From: Patescibacteria group bacterium
Lineage (GTDB): Bacteria > Patescibacteriota > Minisyncoccia > UBA6257 > GWB1-50-10
Reading direction: 5' to 3'
Assembly: GCA_030017555.1 (NCBI GenBank)
Contig: JASEIC010000005.1
Location: forward strand, 1 to 40,965
Length of the DNA stretch: 40,965 bases
Under the pieces are notes generated by a model. That model was not told where the DNA came from, made no database searches, and worked only from the letters and a program-made list of their open reading frames with translations. This document shows positions 1 to 8,819 of the stretch, piece by piece. How positions within the stretch are numbered: the first letter of the stretch is position 1; each line of letters begins with the position of its first letter. Made by a program: the position numbers and the translations under genes.

Positions 1-94
1 CCAGATCGGAGCGGTTTTTCTTGACCTCCGACTTATGTATTTGCTATACTATTTATAGTTCTTTTTTCATAATTAAACTAAATAAAGGCAGCTA

Positions 95-538
95 ATGAAA
101 CTTGTTATTGGTATTTTGGCAATTATTCTTTTTGTAAACATTGGTTATTCTCAAGATCGTCATTTTTTGGGTTCGCAAATTTATCCGGCTTATGGCGATT
201 TACTTCCATTAAATCAGAAATTTTTTGCTCGCGGGGCACTGACGTTTTTTAGTGAAAAAGGTGATTTAAGACACGCCTTTTCTCTTCGGGGACCAAATTG
301 GATAGAAAAAGATTTTTGGACGGTTCCTAGAATGGGAATTGTGGTTGATACGCGTAATATTCCAGAAAAAACAATTTGGTATGGTTTGAGTGGGGAATTT
401 ATCAATTCAAGAGCGTTATGTGGTTCTTACATCGGCACAAAATATAAAAATTATGATTTTAAATTGCGGTATTTATTTGGCCGATACAAACCTTTTCGCG
501 GTGGCAATATTGGATTTTACGTAAGATTTAATTTTTGA
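95..538 (+). CDS. Secreted hypothetical protein, beta-strand rich, ends in ...GFYVRFNF
   Basis: ORF with N-terminal signal peptide (MKLVIGILAIILFVNIGYSQ); upstream TTGACC (21-26) -18 nt- TATACT (45-50); AAAGG before ATG. Confidence 0.7.
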   Translation: MKLVIGILAIILFVNIGYSQDRHFLGSQIYPAYGDLLPLNQKFFARGALTFFSEKGDLRHAFSLRGPNWIEKDFWTVPRMGIVVDTRNIPEKTIWYGLSGEFINSRALCGSYIGTKYKNYDFKLRYLFGRYKPFRGGNIGFYVRFNF

Positions 539-553
539 GGAAAGGAGACAAAC

Positions 554-943
554 ATGAATTTACAGGAATCTACAGCAAATCAAGAAATTACACTTGAGAG
601 ATTTCTTAAAAAAGAACTAAATGCTCAAAGCCAATCTATTGATGAATATATACAATCATTACCTAGGGCAATCATTCCTTTTTTTGAATTTTATTTAGGT
701 AGGATACATTCGGTTCAAATTCGCATTGAAGATTTTATTCTCTTGGTTGTCAGACCAGTTAGCAACGAAACGATAAAACGATTGATTAAAAAGCATTTTT
801 CAAAACCAGGCGTTGAAATTGAAGAAATGTTTGATACGGTGCTGGTTGTCAGAATTGATAAAAAACAAGAACTTATAGTAAATTGGACAAACGGCGAAGG
901 ATTAGGAGGAGGAAAAATTAGGATATCTGTAATTAAGAATTAA
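554..943 (+). CDS. Hypothetical protein, 129 aa
   Basis: ORF with strong SD (aaaggag) and a terminator directly downstream. Confidence 0.75.
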   Translation: MNLQESTANQEITLERFLKKELNAQSQSIDEYIQSLPRAIIPFFEFYLGRIHSVQIRIEDFILLVVRPVSNETIKRLIKKHFSKPGVEIEEMFDTVLVVRIDKKQELIVNWTNGEGLGGGKIRISVIKN

Positions 944-950
944 AAGATTA

Positions 951-978
951 AGACTCTACTTTTTGTAGAGTCTTTTGT
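951..978 (+). terminator. Rho-independent terminator
   Basis: agactctac-ttttt-gtagagtct followed by T-run. Confidence 0.8.
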
Positions 979-1004
979 ATTTTTATTATAATCTCGATTT
1001 TTTA

Positions 1005-1042
1005 TAAAAAAGCGCCGTTTTATATTTATAAACGGCGCTTTT
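1005..1042 (-). terminator. Rho-independent terminator (minus strand)
   Basis: aaagcgccgttt / aaacggcgcttt perfect stem, T-run on minus strand; directly after the 17-aa ORF. Confidence 0.75.
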
Positions 1043-1047
1043 AGGTT

Positions 1048-1101
1048 TTATCTCTTTCCTCGATTCTTTGTCGCTTTCTTTGCTTTTTTCTTTTTAGCCA
1101 T
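1048..1101 (-). CDS. Putative 17-aa polybasic peptide MAKKKKAKKATKNRGKR
   Basis: Not in ORF track. ATG..TAA on minus strand, upstream extended -10 TGTTATACT (-10 at 1140-1145), immediate downstream terminator. Confidence 0.5.
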   Translation of the reverse strand: MAKKKKAKKATKNRGKR

Positions 1102-1174
1102 TACATTAGGAGATTCTTAGATGCCCGACCTTTAATTTCAGTATAACAAATTATTTTTAATGATTTTATTTAAT

Positions 1175-1203
1175 TTGAAAGAAATTTGCTCAACTTGTAT
1201 ACT
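1175..1203 (+). promoter_or_regulatory. Sigma70-type promoter for the Fe-S operon
   Basis: TTGAAA (1175-1180) - 17 nt - TATACT (1198-1203). Confidence 0.6.
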
Positions 1204-1222
1204 TTTTATGTACTAAATTCAT

Positions 1223-2479
1223 ATGAAAAAGAAATTTTTCTATTTTGATTTCGCATCAACGACTCCGATTGAAAAAAAGTACGTGTTCAATGCAATGAAA
1301 ACTTATTTTTCAGATGAATTTGGCAATTCATCTAGTTTATATTCGCTAGGCCGTCACGCAAAAATAGCTATCGAGAAATCTTTAGGACAAATCTCTGATG
1401 TTTTAAGATGCAAACAAGATGAATTTGTTTTTACCGGTAGCGCAACCGAAGCAGATAATCTTGCAATTGCTGGCGTGGCAATGGCAAATAAAGAAAAAGG
1501 GCATAAAATCATTGTTTCTAATATTGAACATAAAGGCATTCTTTCAATTTGTAGTGTATTAAAAAAACAAGGCTTTGAAATTTTAGAATTAAAAGTCAAA
1601 AAAAACGGGCTACTTAATCCGAAAGATTTGGAAAATTTAATTGATAATAAAACAATTTTAGTATCTTTGACTTATGTTGATTCAGAAACGGGCACAATTC
1701 AGCCGATAAAAGATTTAGTAGGAGTCGTAAAGCGTTTCCGAAAAGAAAAAAAATCAAATTTTCCTTATTTTCATACTGATGCAAGTCAAGCCGCGCTTTA
1801 TCTTGACGTAGCTGTGGATAACTTAGGTATTGACCTCATGACCATTTCTGCTCACAAAATGTATGGACCAAAAGGAATTGGTGGTTTGTATGTCAGGCGG
1901 GGCGTAAATATAAAACCAATAATATATGGCGGCGGTCAGCGGGGCAGTTTAAGATCGGGTACGGAAAATATTCCGGGCATTGTTGGTTTTGGTGAAGCAT
2001 TTTCTCTTGCAAGAAAAAATCAAAAAAAAGAAACAATACGAATTAAGAAACTTCGGGATAAATTAGAATACGGAATTTTTAAAAAAATTCCAAAAGTTAT
2101 TTTAAACGGTCATCCAACAAAACGTTTGCCTAATTTTTTGAATATTTCTATTTTAGATATTGAAGGGGAAGCCCTTTTGTTATATTTGGATAAACTTGGC
2201 ATTATGGTTAGTACTGGCTCGGCCTGCAATTCTCAAAACTTAGAACCTTCTTATATTTTAAGCGCGTTGAGGAGACCTTATGAATTTATTCACGGTAGTT
2301 TAAGATTTTCACTTGGTAAATGCAATGAAGATTTTCACATAAATTTCGTTTTAAAAAATCTACCAACGATTGTAAAAAAATTAAGAGCCATATCGCCGTT
2401 AAACCTTCCGCTTAACATAAACAAAAAAGTTTCAGAACCCAAAGCATTTATTGGCGGACAAACACCGCATTTTTTTTAA
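1223..2479 (+). CDS. Cysteine desulfurase (NifS/IscS family)
   Basis: PLP-lysine region SAHKMYGPKGIGGLY, active-site loop STGSACNSQ, SLRFSLG. Confidence 0.95.
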   Translation: MKKKFFYFDFASTTPIEKKYVFNAMKTYFSDEFGNSSSLYSLGRHAKIAIEKSLGQISDVLRCKQDEFVFTGSATEADNLAIAGVAMANKEKGHKIIVSNIEHKGILSICSVLKKQGFEILELKVKKNGLLNPKDLENLIDNKTILVSLTYVDSETGTIQPIKDLVGVVKRFRKEKKSNFPYFHTDASQAALYLDVAVDNLGIDLMTISAHKMYGPKGIGGLYVRRGVNIKPIIYGGGQRGSLRSGTENIPGIVGFGEAFSLARKNQKKETIRIKKLRDKLEYGIFKKIPKVILNGHPTKRLPNFLNISILDIEGEALLLYLDKLGIMVSTGSACNSQNLEPSYILSALRRPYEFIHGSLRFSLGKCNEDFHINFVLKNLPTIVKKLRAISPLNLPLNINKKVSEPKAFIGGQTPHFF

Positions 2480-2524
2480 AAACCCGATAGTACAACTTTT
2501 AACAGCTAATTTAGTTTTTTACTT

Positions 2525-3265
2525 ATGTCACAATTTTTAAAGCAACATAAAATTTCAATAAAAAATCCCAAGGTTGTACTATCGGGTATGCCGAAGATTA
2601 AAATAAAAAAAACAAAGCCCGATATTGTAAATAAATTTACCGGTGATAAGTGGGTTTATTCAAAAATAGTAAAATCTCATTTTTTTTATCCGAAGAATTT
2701 CTTGGTCGGCGATATAAAGAAATTAAATTTTGACGTCGAAGGAATCATCGGTTCACCGGCTTGCGGTGACGTGATGCGTGTGTGGCTTAAGATTGATCCA
2801 AAAACCGAAAAAATTAAAAAATTTAAATGGCGAACATTCGGTTGCGCGAGCGCCATTGCCGCGACTTCAATACTTTCGGTAATGGTAACGGAAAAAGGCG
2901 GTATGAAGATTGATAGAGCTTTAAAGATTAAACCCCAAGATATTATGAAGCGATTAGGCGGTTTGCCGGATAGAAAAATTCATTGCTCGGTTTTGGGCGA
3001 CAAAGCGCTTAGAATAGCGATAAATAACTGGTTTAAAAAAACCGAACAGTATGAAAGGATTATAATTGAAGGATCAAGAATTTTAGATCCCAATACTAAA
3101 GTTACCGAAGCTGACATTGAAGAAGCCGTACTTGAAGGCGCGACAACACTTGAAGCGGTTCAAAAAAGAACAAAAGTCGGCATCGGTTATTCAAAATGCA
3201 TCCTTGAAGTCGAAGAGCTTATCAAGTTTTATCGAGAAAAATATTATGGACCGGACAAAAAATAA
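2525..3265 (+). CDS. IscU/NifU-type Fe-S scaffold with N-terminal extension and degenerate BFD-like C-terminus
   Basis: SPACGDVM, FGCASA, IHCSVLG scaffold cysteines; C-terminal VTEADIEEAVLEGATTLEAVQKRTKVGIGYSKCILEVEELI resembles Fer2_BFD. Confidence 0.88.
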   Translation: MSQFLKQHKISIKNPKVVLSGMPKIKIKKTKPDIVNKFTGDKWVYSKIVKSHFFYPKNFLVGDIKKLNFDVEGIIGSPACGDVMRVWLKIDPKTEKIKKFKWRTFGCASAIAATSILSVMVTEKGGMKIDRALKIKPQDIMKRLGGLPDRKIHCSVLGDKALRIAINNWFKKTEQYERIIIEGSRILDPNTKVTEADIEEAVLEGATTLEAVQKRTKVGIGYSKCILEVEELIKFYREKYYGPDKK

Positions 3266-3476
3266 AATTAAAAAAATACTTGGAAAAATAAAACCATTTA
3301 TTCAAATGCACGGCGGTGATGTTGAATTAATTGAGATAAAAGGCGAAGAAGTAACCCTTAAAATATACGGCTCTTGCGTGAATTGTCCTTTAGCTGATTT
3401 AACCTATAATAAAATGATAGGGGGATTAATTAAAAAAGAAACGCCCCAAATTAAAAAGGTCATTATTATAAATTAA
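3246..3476 (+). CDS. NifU C-terminal (Nfu-type) domain protein, 76 aa
   Basis: IQMHGGDVELIEI...GSCVNCPLA (CxxC Nfu motif); start MDRTKNK at 3246 preferred over tracked start 3117. Confidence 0.85.
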   Translation: MDRTKNKIKKILGKIKPFIQMHGGDVELIEIKGEEVTLKIYGSCVNCPLADLTYNKMIGGLIKKETPQIKKVIIIN

Positions 3477-3480
3477 TTTT

Positions 3481-3741
3481 ATGGCGGATTTAAAAGAATA
3501 TAAACGAGATAAAATTGATTCAAAATTCGGAAAAATTGTGATTGATCGAGATTTGTGTATTGGCGCCGCGTCTTGCATTGCTGTTTCTGGCGTAACTTTT
3601 GAACTGGATAATGAAAATAAAGTAATTGTCATAGATTCCGAGAGCGTTGATGATGATATGCTTTTTGTTGCCGCTGAGTCGTGTCCCACGAAAGCAATTC
3701 TTCTTTTTGACAAATCTGGTAAACAAATATTTCCAAAATAA
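3481..3741 (+). CDS. Small 4Fe-4S ferredoxin
   Basis: DRDLCIGAASC...AAESCPTKAI ligand pattern. Confidence 0.85.
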   Translation: MADLKEYKRDKIDSKFGKIVIDRDLCIGAASCIAVSGVTFELDNENKVIVIDSESVDDDMLFVAAESCPTKAILLFDKSGKQIFPK

Positions 3742-3760
3742 AGAATAATTGGCGGCTTTT

Positions 3761-5005
3761 ATGGATAATTATAAATATCTCATTATTGGAGGTGGGGTAG
3801 CGGGTTCAACCGCGGCTGAAACCATCCGCTTAAAGGATTCTGTTGCTTCAATTGCAATAATAAACGATGAGCTTTATACGTTATATTCGCGAGTAATGCT
3901 TTCAAAGCCGAATTTTTTCTTAGGTCAAATTCCTTTTGACAGCGTTTGGTTGAAAAATAATGAATGGTATAAAAAAAATAATATTGTATTCTTGGGTGGA
4001 ATAACGGTTGTTAAATTGGATGCCAATAAAAAAACAGTAATACTTTCTGATAACCTAATTTTAGGATATGAGAAGTTGCTTATTGCCACCGGTGTTTGTA
4101 CGAGAAAATGGAATTTTCCCGGTTCTCAAAAAAAAGGAATTTACTATCTTAGAACGCTTGATGACGGTAGAGCAATAATGAATGCAATTAAAATCGCAAA
4201 ACGAGCTGTTACAATCGGCGGAGGATTTATTAGTTTCGAAATGGCTGATTTATTAAAAATGGCTGGTATTGATACGACAATGATTATTAGAGAGAACTAT
4301 TTTTGGGAACCAATGCTTGATGAAGATTCGGGCCGAATGGTTGAAAATGCTCTTAAAAAAAATGGTATTAAGATTATTTATAAATCTGAAGTAAAAGAAG
4401 TTATTGGCGAAACCAATGTTAAAGCGGTTATTTTGCAGGATAATACAAAAATCGAATGTGATATGATTATCTGCGGTATTGGCGCTTATTGTGATTTTGG
4501 CTGGCTTGCGGATTCCGGTTTGAAAACTAATCGCGGAATTTTAGCTGATGAATATTTAAAAACTAATTTGCCGGATGTGTGGACTGCTGGCGATGTTGCT
4601 GAATTTAACGATCTTATTCTTGACGAAACAATTCAAATAGGTAATTGGGTTAATGCTCGGGAACACGGCAGAATTGTCGCGTTAAACATGGTTGGTGAGC
4701 ATACGGCTTTTAAATTTGTTTCATTTTATACCACACAAGGTCTTGGAATTTCTATTGCTTTTATTGGTGATGTGCGACTTGATAAAAATCGTCTTGTTAT
4801 CAAACGCGGTTCACCGAATAAAAATTCTTATGGCCGGATTATTATTCTGGACAAAGGCGTACGCAAAGAAGTTGAGGGTGCGACTTTAATTAACAGGACA
4901 AGCGAAATGACTGCGATTGCCAAAATAATTGAAAAAAACATTGATGTTTTGAACAAATTAGATAAGCTTGGAGATGATAATTTTGATTTAAAATCAATAG
5001 CTTGA
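3761..5005 (+). CDS. FAD-dependent NAD(P)/ferredoxin (rubredoxin-type) oxidoreductase
   Basis: YLIIGGGVAGSTAAE Rossmann, TIGGGFISFE second Rossmann, VWTAGDVAE; MDNYKYL start preferred over tracked 3749. Confidence 0.88.
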   Translation: MDNYKYLIIGGGVAGSTAAETIRLKDSVASIAIINDELYTLYSRVMLSKPNFFLGQIPFDSVWLKNNEWYKKNNIVFLGGITVVKLDANKKTVILSDNLILGYEKLLIATGVCTRKWNFPGSQKKGIYYLRTLDDGRAIMNAIKIAKRAVTIGGGFISFEMADLLKMAGIDTTMIIRENYFWEPMLDEDSGRMVENALKKNGIKIIYKSEVKEVIGETNVKAVILQDNTKIECDMIICGIGAYCDFGWLADSGLKTNRGILADEYLKTNLPDVWTAGDVAEFNDLILDETIQIGNWVNAREHGRIVALNMVGEHTAFKFVSFYTTQGLGISIAFIGDVRLDKNRLVIKRGSPNKNSYGRIIILDKGVRKEVEGATLINRTSEMTAIAKIIEKNIDVLNKLDKLGDDNFDLKSIA

Positions 5006-5113
5006 TTTTAATTCTCCTCGCTCCTATTTTGCTATTAGATGATCCCGCAAATGTATGATATAGTAATTAATACGTACGCGCGTAAGGGTGTGGCAAAAGA
5101 AATAAATTAAACT

Positions 5114-6385
5114 ATGAATAAGTTTTTAAATAATAAATTAATTCCTCCTTGGTTTTTAATGGGCATAATTATTTTAATATTTGGATCGTTCGTCTTTATT
5201 GGATATGTGTATAAAAAAACAGAAAATATTCAATTTTCTGTTGAGGATCGTCAAACGAAAAAAGATCACATTATTCTCTTAAATTCTAACGTTACAACGT
5301 TAACAGATTTTGAGAAGAAATGCGAAAGTCAAAAAGGCAGATTTAACCTAGTGCAAGTAAGAGGACAAAATTATGCGGGGTGTGGTTATAATGGAGATGT
5401 TGGACAAAATAAACTTTGCTATTTTATAGATCAAAGCAGAAATATTCAGACAGAAAATGAATGTAATTTATGTAAATATAGTTTTAGTTGTGGTGAACCA
5501 AATTTTCCACAAAATATTCTGTTAGATAATTCACAAGAAAAGAAAACCGATATAAATCAATGTTGGTGCAATCACTATGAGCAACTGTATTTATTACCAA
5601 TTACTAGTTCTCAAGTTCGTATTTTCTTTGATAATATGATAGTTAGCACTTCTTCAGAGCAGTTTGGGATTAAAAGTTTAAAAGAGAACAAACCGAAAAA
5701 AATAAACGTTTCCTTGCAAGCAGAAAATGGTATCGTGAAAGCTGGAGAAAAATATACAATATCGTGGCAAGGATCAAATATACCTGATTATTCAACGATA
5801 GAATTGCACGAATGTACTGGCGAAGGTTGTAGTGGTATTGCAAGTGTTCCTTATAAACCACAACAGTATGTTTGGACCGTTCCTAAAACTGAATTTCCGA
5901 GAAGCCGCTATATATCATTATCGATAAAAGAGGGGACAGAATCAAAATATAGGGTTACAGCATCGGGTAGCTCAGCAGATCATTTTTTTGTTATTAACCC
6001 CGCCTTTCCTACAAAATTTCTTTACGATTCAGATAATATTTTTCCTCTTGCTAATAAAAACGAAACTTATAGGTTGGTTTGGAATTTGAACGCGAAAGAC
6101 GCACAAGAACCTGTTTATTTGCATATTGTAAAATGGATTGATTCAGGGAATAGTTTAGTTTCGCTTGACGCCATAAGAGTTAATTCCAATATAAATTTCC
6201 ATGATTTGATTATTTCTGAAAAATTTCAAGAAAGTACTCAATATATTGCCATTTTAACAAAGACCCCTTCTATATCAGGTAAAGCATGGGATGATAAATT
6301 AGTCGATGAAATTACCTCATATGATACTAGAGTAACATTTTGTGTTGAAAGTTGTCCTCCAGAAAGAGGTGTAGATTATAACTAA
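5114..6385 (+). CDS. Membrane-anchored Cys-rich surface protein with Ig-like TISW domain
   Basis: N-terminal TM segment; Cys-rich region; VKAGEKYTISWQGSNI motif. Confidence 0.65.
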   Translation: MNKFLNNKLIPPWFLMGIIILIFGSFVFIGYVYKKTENIQFSVEDRQTKKDHIILLNSNVTTLTDFEKKCESQKGRFNLVQVRGQNYAGCGYNGDVGQNKLCYFIDQSRNIQTENECNLCKYSFSCGEPNFPQNILLDNSQEKKTDINQCWCNHYEQLYLLPITSSQVRIFFDNMIVSTSSEQFGIKSLKENKPKKINVSLQAENGIVKAGEKYTISWQGSNIPDYSTIELHECTGEGCSGIASVPYKPQQYVWTVPKTEFPRSRYISLSIKEGTESKYRVTASGSSADHFFVINPAFPTKFLYDSDNIFPLANKNETYRLVWNLNAKDAQEPVYLHIVKWIDSGNSLVSLDAIRVNSNINFHDLIISEKFQESTQYIAILTKTPSISGKAWDDKLVDEITSYDTRVTFCVESCPPERGVDYN

Positions 6386-6498
6386 GTTTAGATTATGTTA
6401 TTTTTAATGTAAAAAGTGAAAATTGGTCAGTAAATATTAACAGTTTACCAGCAAATAATAATTTTAGTAATTGATTTGAAAAATCAAACCGCACTACA

Positions 6499-6532
6499 AG
6501 ACCGCTTCAATTAATTGAAGCGGTCTTTTTTT
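6499..6532 (+). terminator. Rho-independent terminator
   Basis: aagaccgcttcaattaattgaagcggtctttttt. Confidence 0.9.
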
Positions 6533-6551
6533 ATGTGCCTCTTTGTGAAAA

Positions 6552-6662
6552 CCGCGGGCGTAAGCCCGTGGATGAAGGTATCCCGTGGTGCTATGACATG
6601 TCATAGCACCACGGGCAAGCGAAGCTTGTATTCCAAAAGAAACCACGGACGTAAGTCCGTGA
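6552..6662. repeat. Nonautonomous hairpin element (REPIN / IS200-IS605 MITE-like)
   Basis: Outer hairpins ccgcgggc-gtaa-gcccgtgg (6552-6571) and ccacggac-gtaa-gtccgtga (6643-6662); central 34-bp perfect palindrome 6582-6615; mini hairpin caagc-gaa-gcttg 6616-6628. Confidence 0.6.
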
Positions 6663-6666
6663 TTGT

Positions 6667-8700
6667 TCATTCAATCATAAACCGCGCGTCAACAATATGC
6701 GCATTTTTTTCATTTGCGATAACCGGATTTAAATCAATTTCTTTTATTTCAGAGCGGGTAAGCGCTAATTTGGATAATTTAATAATAATATCCGCGATTT
6801 TATTCAAGTTAACGGATTTTTCGTTACGCAAACCTTTCAAAATATTAAAACCTTTAATTTCTTGAATCATTTTTATGGCTTCTTTTTGATTAACTGGTGT
6901 GATTCTTATTGAGACGTCTTTTAATGCTTCTACAAATATGCCGCCCAGGCCGAATACAATGACCGGACCGAAAACAGAATCGCGTTTCATGCCAATAATT
7001 ACTTCTTTACCTTTTATCATCGGTTGAATTAACATGCCTTCGATTTTAGCCCTTAAATTATTTTTCTTAATTGATTTAAGTATTGAGTCCCAAGATTTTT
7101 CAGCTTCTTCCAGATTTTTTATATTTAATTTTATGCCGTGAACATCGGTTTTATGAATTATATTTTGGGAAATGATTTTCATTGCCAATAACTGCTCTTT
7201 TTTTGTTCTGAATAATTTGTTCAAATCCTTTTTCTTTTGGATTAACTGGCCTTCAAGGTTAAGACCAAAGCCATTTAGAATTTTTATTGTTTTGGTTAGT
7301 TTTATCATTTTCAACTTAGTTTCATCCGATTTTGTGGCGATAGGTTTCTTTGTTTTTAAAGATTCAATTCCGCCAAGCGCATCCAGCGATTCAATGGCAT
7401 CTTTAGGAAAGTCAAAATTAATTAAATTGTTTTCTTCAAAGACTTTTTGAGCTTCTTCCAGAGATTTACCGCCAATAAATACGGGAATAATTGGTTTTTG
7501 TTTGGCATAAGAAATAAGCATTTTTGCCGTTGTTTCGGCTTCAGTCATAAATTGAGGGGTAAGTATCACAATAATCCCATCAATATTTTTTTCTTTAACA
7601 AGTATTTTTAAGGCTTCTTCATAACGATTAACTAAAGCGTCGCCTAAAATATCTATTGGATTGTTAATTGCTGCGGCCGGCGGCAATATTTTTTTGAGTT
7701 TTTGCCGAGCTCTATTTGATATTTCAGAAAGTTCAAGTGATTTTGAAAGATCGATTAGGTCGGTTGCTACAACCGAAGGACCGCCGCCATTTGTTAAAAT
7801 CACTAACCGGCGCAATGGTTTTAATATGCCAATATGAAAAAGTTTTGCGAGATTAAAAAATGATCTTAACGAATCAACGGTTATTACTTTACTTTCTTTG
7901 CATACCGCTTCAAAAATAGAATCTTGAGGCGCGAGTGAGCCGGTATGCGACATTACTGCTTTTAGGCCTTTAGCGCTTCGACCGGCTTTTAATATAACAA
8001 TTGGTTTTTTTGCGGTTATTTTCTTTAAGTTTTTTATAAACTTTTCGCCATTGGTTATTTTTTCAAGATAAAGGAAAATTGCTTTTGTGCGAGGATCATT
8101 ACCTAAAAATTCAAGAAAATCCAATTCGGAAAGCATTGCTTCATTGCCTAAACTTATGAATTTTGAAAAACCAATTCCTTTATTATTAGCCCAATCAAGC
8201 GTCGCGCTGCCTAAAGCGCCCGATTGAGATAAAAATCCAATATGGCCCGAAAGCGGTTTACTTACGGCAAACGAGGCATTTAGATCGGACGAGGAATCAA
8301 TAATGCCCAAACAATTCGGGCCCAAAAGCGAAATTTTGTACTTTTTACAAATCTGTTTTAATTTTTCCTCAAGTTTTTTTCCATCTTCACCCGATTCCTT
8401 AAAACCGGAAGATATAACAATGGCATTAGATATTTTCTTTTTACCGCATTCTATAAGCGCCGACGGTACAAATTCTGCCCTTACAATAATAATCGCTAAA
8501 TCAATTTGGTCTTTTATATCCAAAACAGAATGATAACAATTTAAACCCAAAATTTCTTCGCGAGTAGGGTTTACCGGATAAATTTTACGGTTTTTCCCCC
8601 GAAGTAAATTAAAAAGAACAGCGTACCCGACTTTATTTTTTTCCGGTGTTGCGCCAATTATCGCAATTGATTCTGGATCAAAGAATTTATTTAGATTCAT
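6667..8700 (-). CDS. Acetate-CoA ligase (ADP-forming), fused alpha/beta
   Basis: CoA-binding start SIAIIGATPEKNKVGYAV, phospho-His motif MSHTGSLAP, C-terminal ATP-grasp. Confidence 0.93.
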   Translation of the reverse strand: MNLNKFFDPESIAIIGATPEKNKVGYAVLFNLLRGKNRKIYPVNPTREEILGLNCYHSVLDIKDQIDLAIIIVRAEFVPSALIECGKKKISNAIVISSGFKESGEDGKKLEEKLKQICKKYKISLLGPNCLGIIDSSSDLNASFAVSKPLSGHIGFLSQSGALGSATLDWANNKGIGFSKFISLGNEAMLSELDFLEFLGNDPRTKAIFLYLEKITNGEKFIKNLKKITAKKPIVILKAGRSAKGLKAVMSHTGSLAPQDSIFEAVCKESKVITVDSLRSFFNLAKLFHIGILKPLRRLVILTNGGGPSVVATDLIDLSKSLELSEISNRARQKLKKILPPAAAINNPIDILGDALVNRYEEALKILVKEKNIDGIIVILTPQFMTEAETTAKMLISYAKQKPIIPVFIGGKSLEEAQKVFEENNLINFDFPKDAIESLDALGGIESLKTKKPIATKSDETKLKMIKLTKTIKILNGFGLNLEGQLIQKKKDLNKLFRTKKEQLLAMKIISQNIIHKTDVHGIKLNIKNLEEAEKSWDSILKSIKKNNLRAKIEGMLIQPMIKGKEVIIGMKRDSVFGPVIVFGLGGIFVEALKDVSIRITPVNQKEAIKMIQEIKGFNILKGLRNEKSVNLNKIADIIIKLSKLALTRSEIKEIDLNPVIANEKNAHIVDARFMIE

Positions 8701-8819
8701 AAATAATATTCTTTATAGAGTTGTTCTTTACCCAGCAGTAGAAACTTGATATATTTTTGTTTTCGACTTATTTTTTTAATTATCATAGATAAAGCATATT
8801 CGTGGAACCAATTGAGTTT

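Noticed and set aside
6515-6865. 116-aa plus-strand ORF
   Set aside because: Spans the hairpin element and the antisense of the acetate-CoA ligase 3' end; no domain sense
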